A stretch of 64,000 nt of DNA from Caenorhabditis remanei (taxonomy: Eukaryota > Nematoda > Chromadorea > Rhabditida > Rhabditidae). Below are positions 63,685 to 64,000 of the stretch, one piece after another (position 1 is the stretch's first letter; every line of letters begins with the position of its first letter). The notes beneath the pieces are model-generated. The model had not been told where the DNA came from and did no database searches. It saw nothing but the letters and a program-made list of their open reading frames with translations. Where the stretch lies: assembly GCF_010183535.1 (NCBI RefSeq), contig NC_071333.1, positions 9,112,587 to 9,176,586 of the forward strand, given 5' to 3'. The position numbers and the translations under genes were made by a program.

Positions 63685-63879
63685 AATTGTTTGATATCTC
63701 CCCTCTGTTTTAACTTTATTGACTTTTGATTGTTTTCCTAGATCTGAAATTCTACAACTAGGCGCCACTGAAATGTATCTCTTTCCCCTGTAGTATCTCT
63801 CAACTAGGGAACTATTCAATACCTCTATTGTTAGGATTGATGAGAGATATTGCTTTGTCCTGCACTCACTTTACCTCAG

Positions 63880-63922
63880 TCTCACCTCAAATTTTGCTCT
63901 CAGGAACATTCAAAACTCAGGA
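63880..63922 (+). promoter_or_regulatory. Two adjacent bulged-C lin-4 sites
   Basis: CTCAGGA occurs at 63899-63905 and again at 63916-63922. Each pairs with the lin-4 5' end if one C of its CCC run is bulged, the configuration described for several of the seven lin-14 sites. Upstream of the first, CTCAC near 63881-63885 can pair with the lin-4 3' end. The sites are 17 bases apart. Confidence 0.8.
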
Positions 63923-64000
63923 ATTTGTCACCTTGGTCTCTCATCTATATCTTACCTCTTGTCACACCCCTCTCGTCCTCAAGTGTTTTTTCTTTTTATT

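Larger units (their letters stand above)
63217..64000 (+). promoter_or_regulatory. lin-14: lin-14 3' UTR (first part; continues past window)
   Basis: The stop codon TAG is at 63214-63216. No polyadenylation signal is evident before the window ends, fitting the long 3' UTR known for lin-14. The sequence is pyrimidine-rich with unpaired-looking tracts. microRNA sites are listed separately. More lin-4 sites are expected downstream of the window. Confidence 0.85.

Noticed and set aside
63977..63986. CCTCAAGTGT, identical to part of lin-4
   Set aside because: It is in the sense orientation, so it cannot pair with lin-4; it is probably chance.

Overview
The window looks like Caenorhabditis elegans, or a very close relative. 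It is AT-rich DNA with short introns, consensus TTTCAG acceptors, GTAAGT donors and several recognisable worm genes. The PERK-type kinase gene pek-1, the two-tailed unconventional myosin gene hum-4 and the heterochronic gene lin-14 are all X-linked in C. elegans, so this is probably part of chromosome X. I rebuilt exon-intron structures by hand. For every multi-exon model called intact, splice phases close and the summed coding length is a multiple of three.

Layout. The first 35.5 kb hold genes almost only on the minus strand: a secreted protein cut by the window edge (1-114); BTB/MATH-like remnants (801-1770); pek-1 (2295-6107); a tandem pair of F-box/FTH genes, of which 7603-9143 is decayed and 9678-11221 is intact; an unrecognised membrane protein with an internal N-terminal repeat (12108-13661); a 52-residue secreted peptide (14146-14696); hum-4 with 44 exons (15500-26679); a small Ig-EGF-transmembrane protein (28025-29646); and a secreted PAN/apple-like cysteine-rich protein (33915-35463). 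A large gene-poor block follows (35464-44060). The right third is lin-14 on the plus strand: a probable noncoding leader exon near 44.1-44.3 kb, two alternative N-terminal starts (47001 and 53180), nine further coding exons ending at 63216, and the first ~780 bases of a long 3' UTR.

How they work together. There is no operon-like clustering; gene spacing suggests separate promoters. pek-1 belongs to the unfolded-protein response and hum-4 is a MyTH4-FERM myosin. lin-14 sets early larval temporal fate and is the classic target of lin-4 and let-7 microRNAs. The part of its 3' UTR present here contains two adjacent bulged-C type lin-4 sites and one 8-mer let-7 site with 3' supplementary pairing.

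The best leads are the stepwise decay of one F-box duplicate, a degenerate switch I in the myosin motor, a probable GC-AG intron and a coding-like intron in the same gene, an unannotated-looking repeat/membrane protein, a tiny secreted peptide with an RRRR site, and several strong hairpins outside coding DNA.
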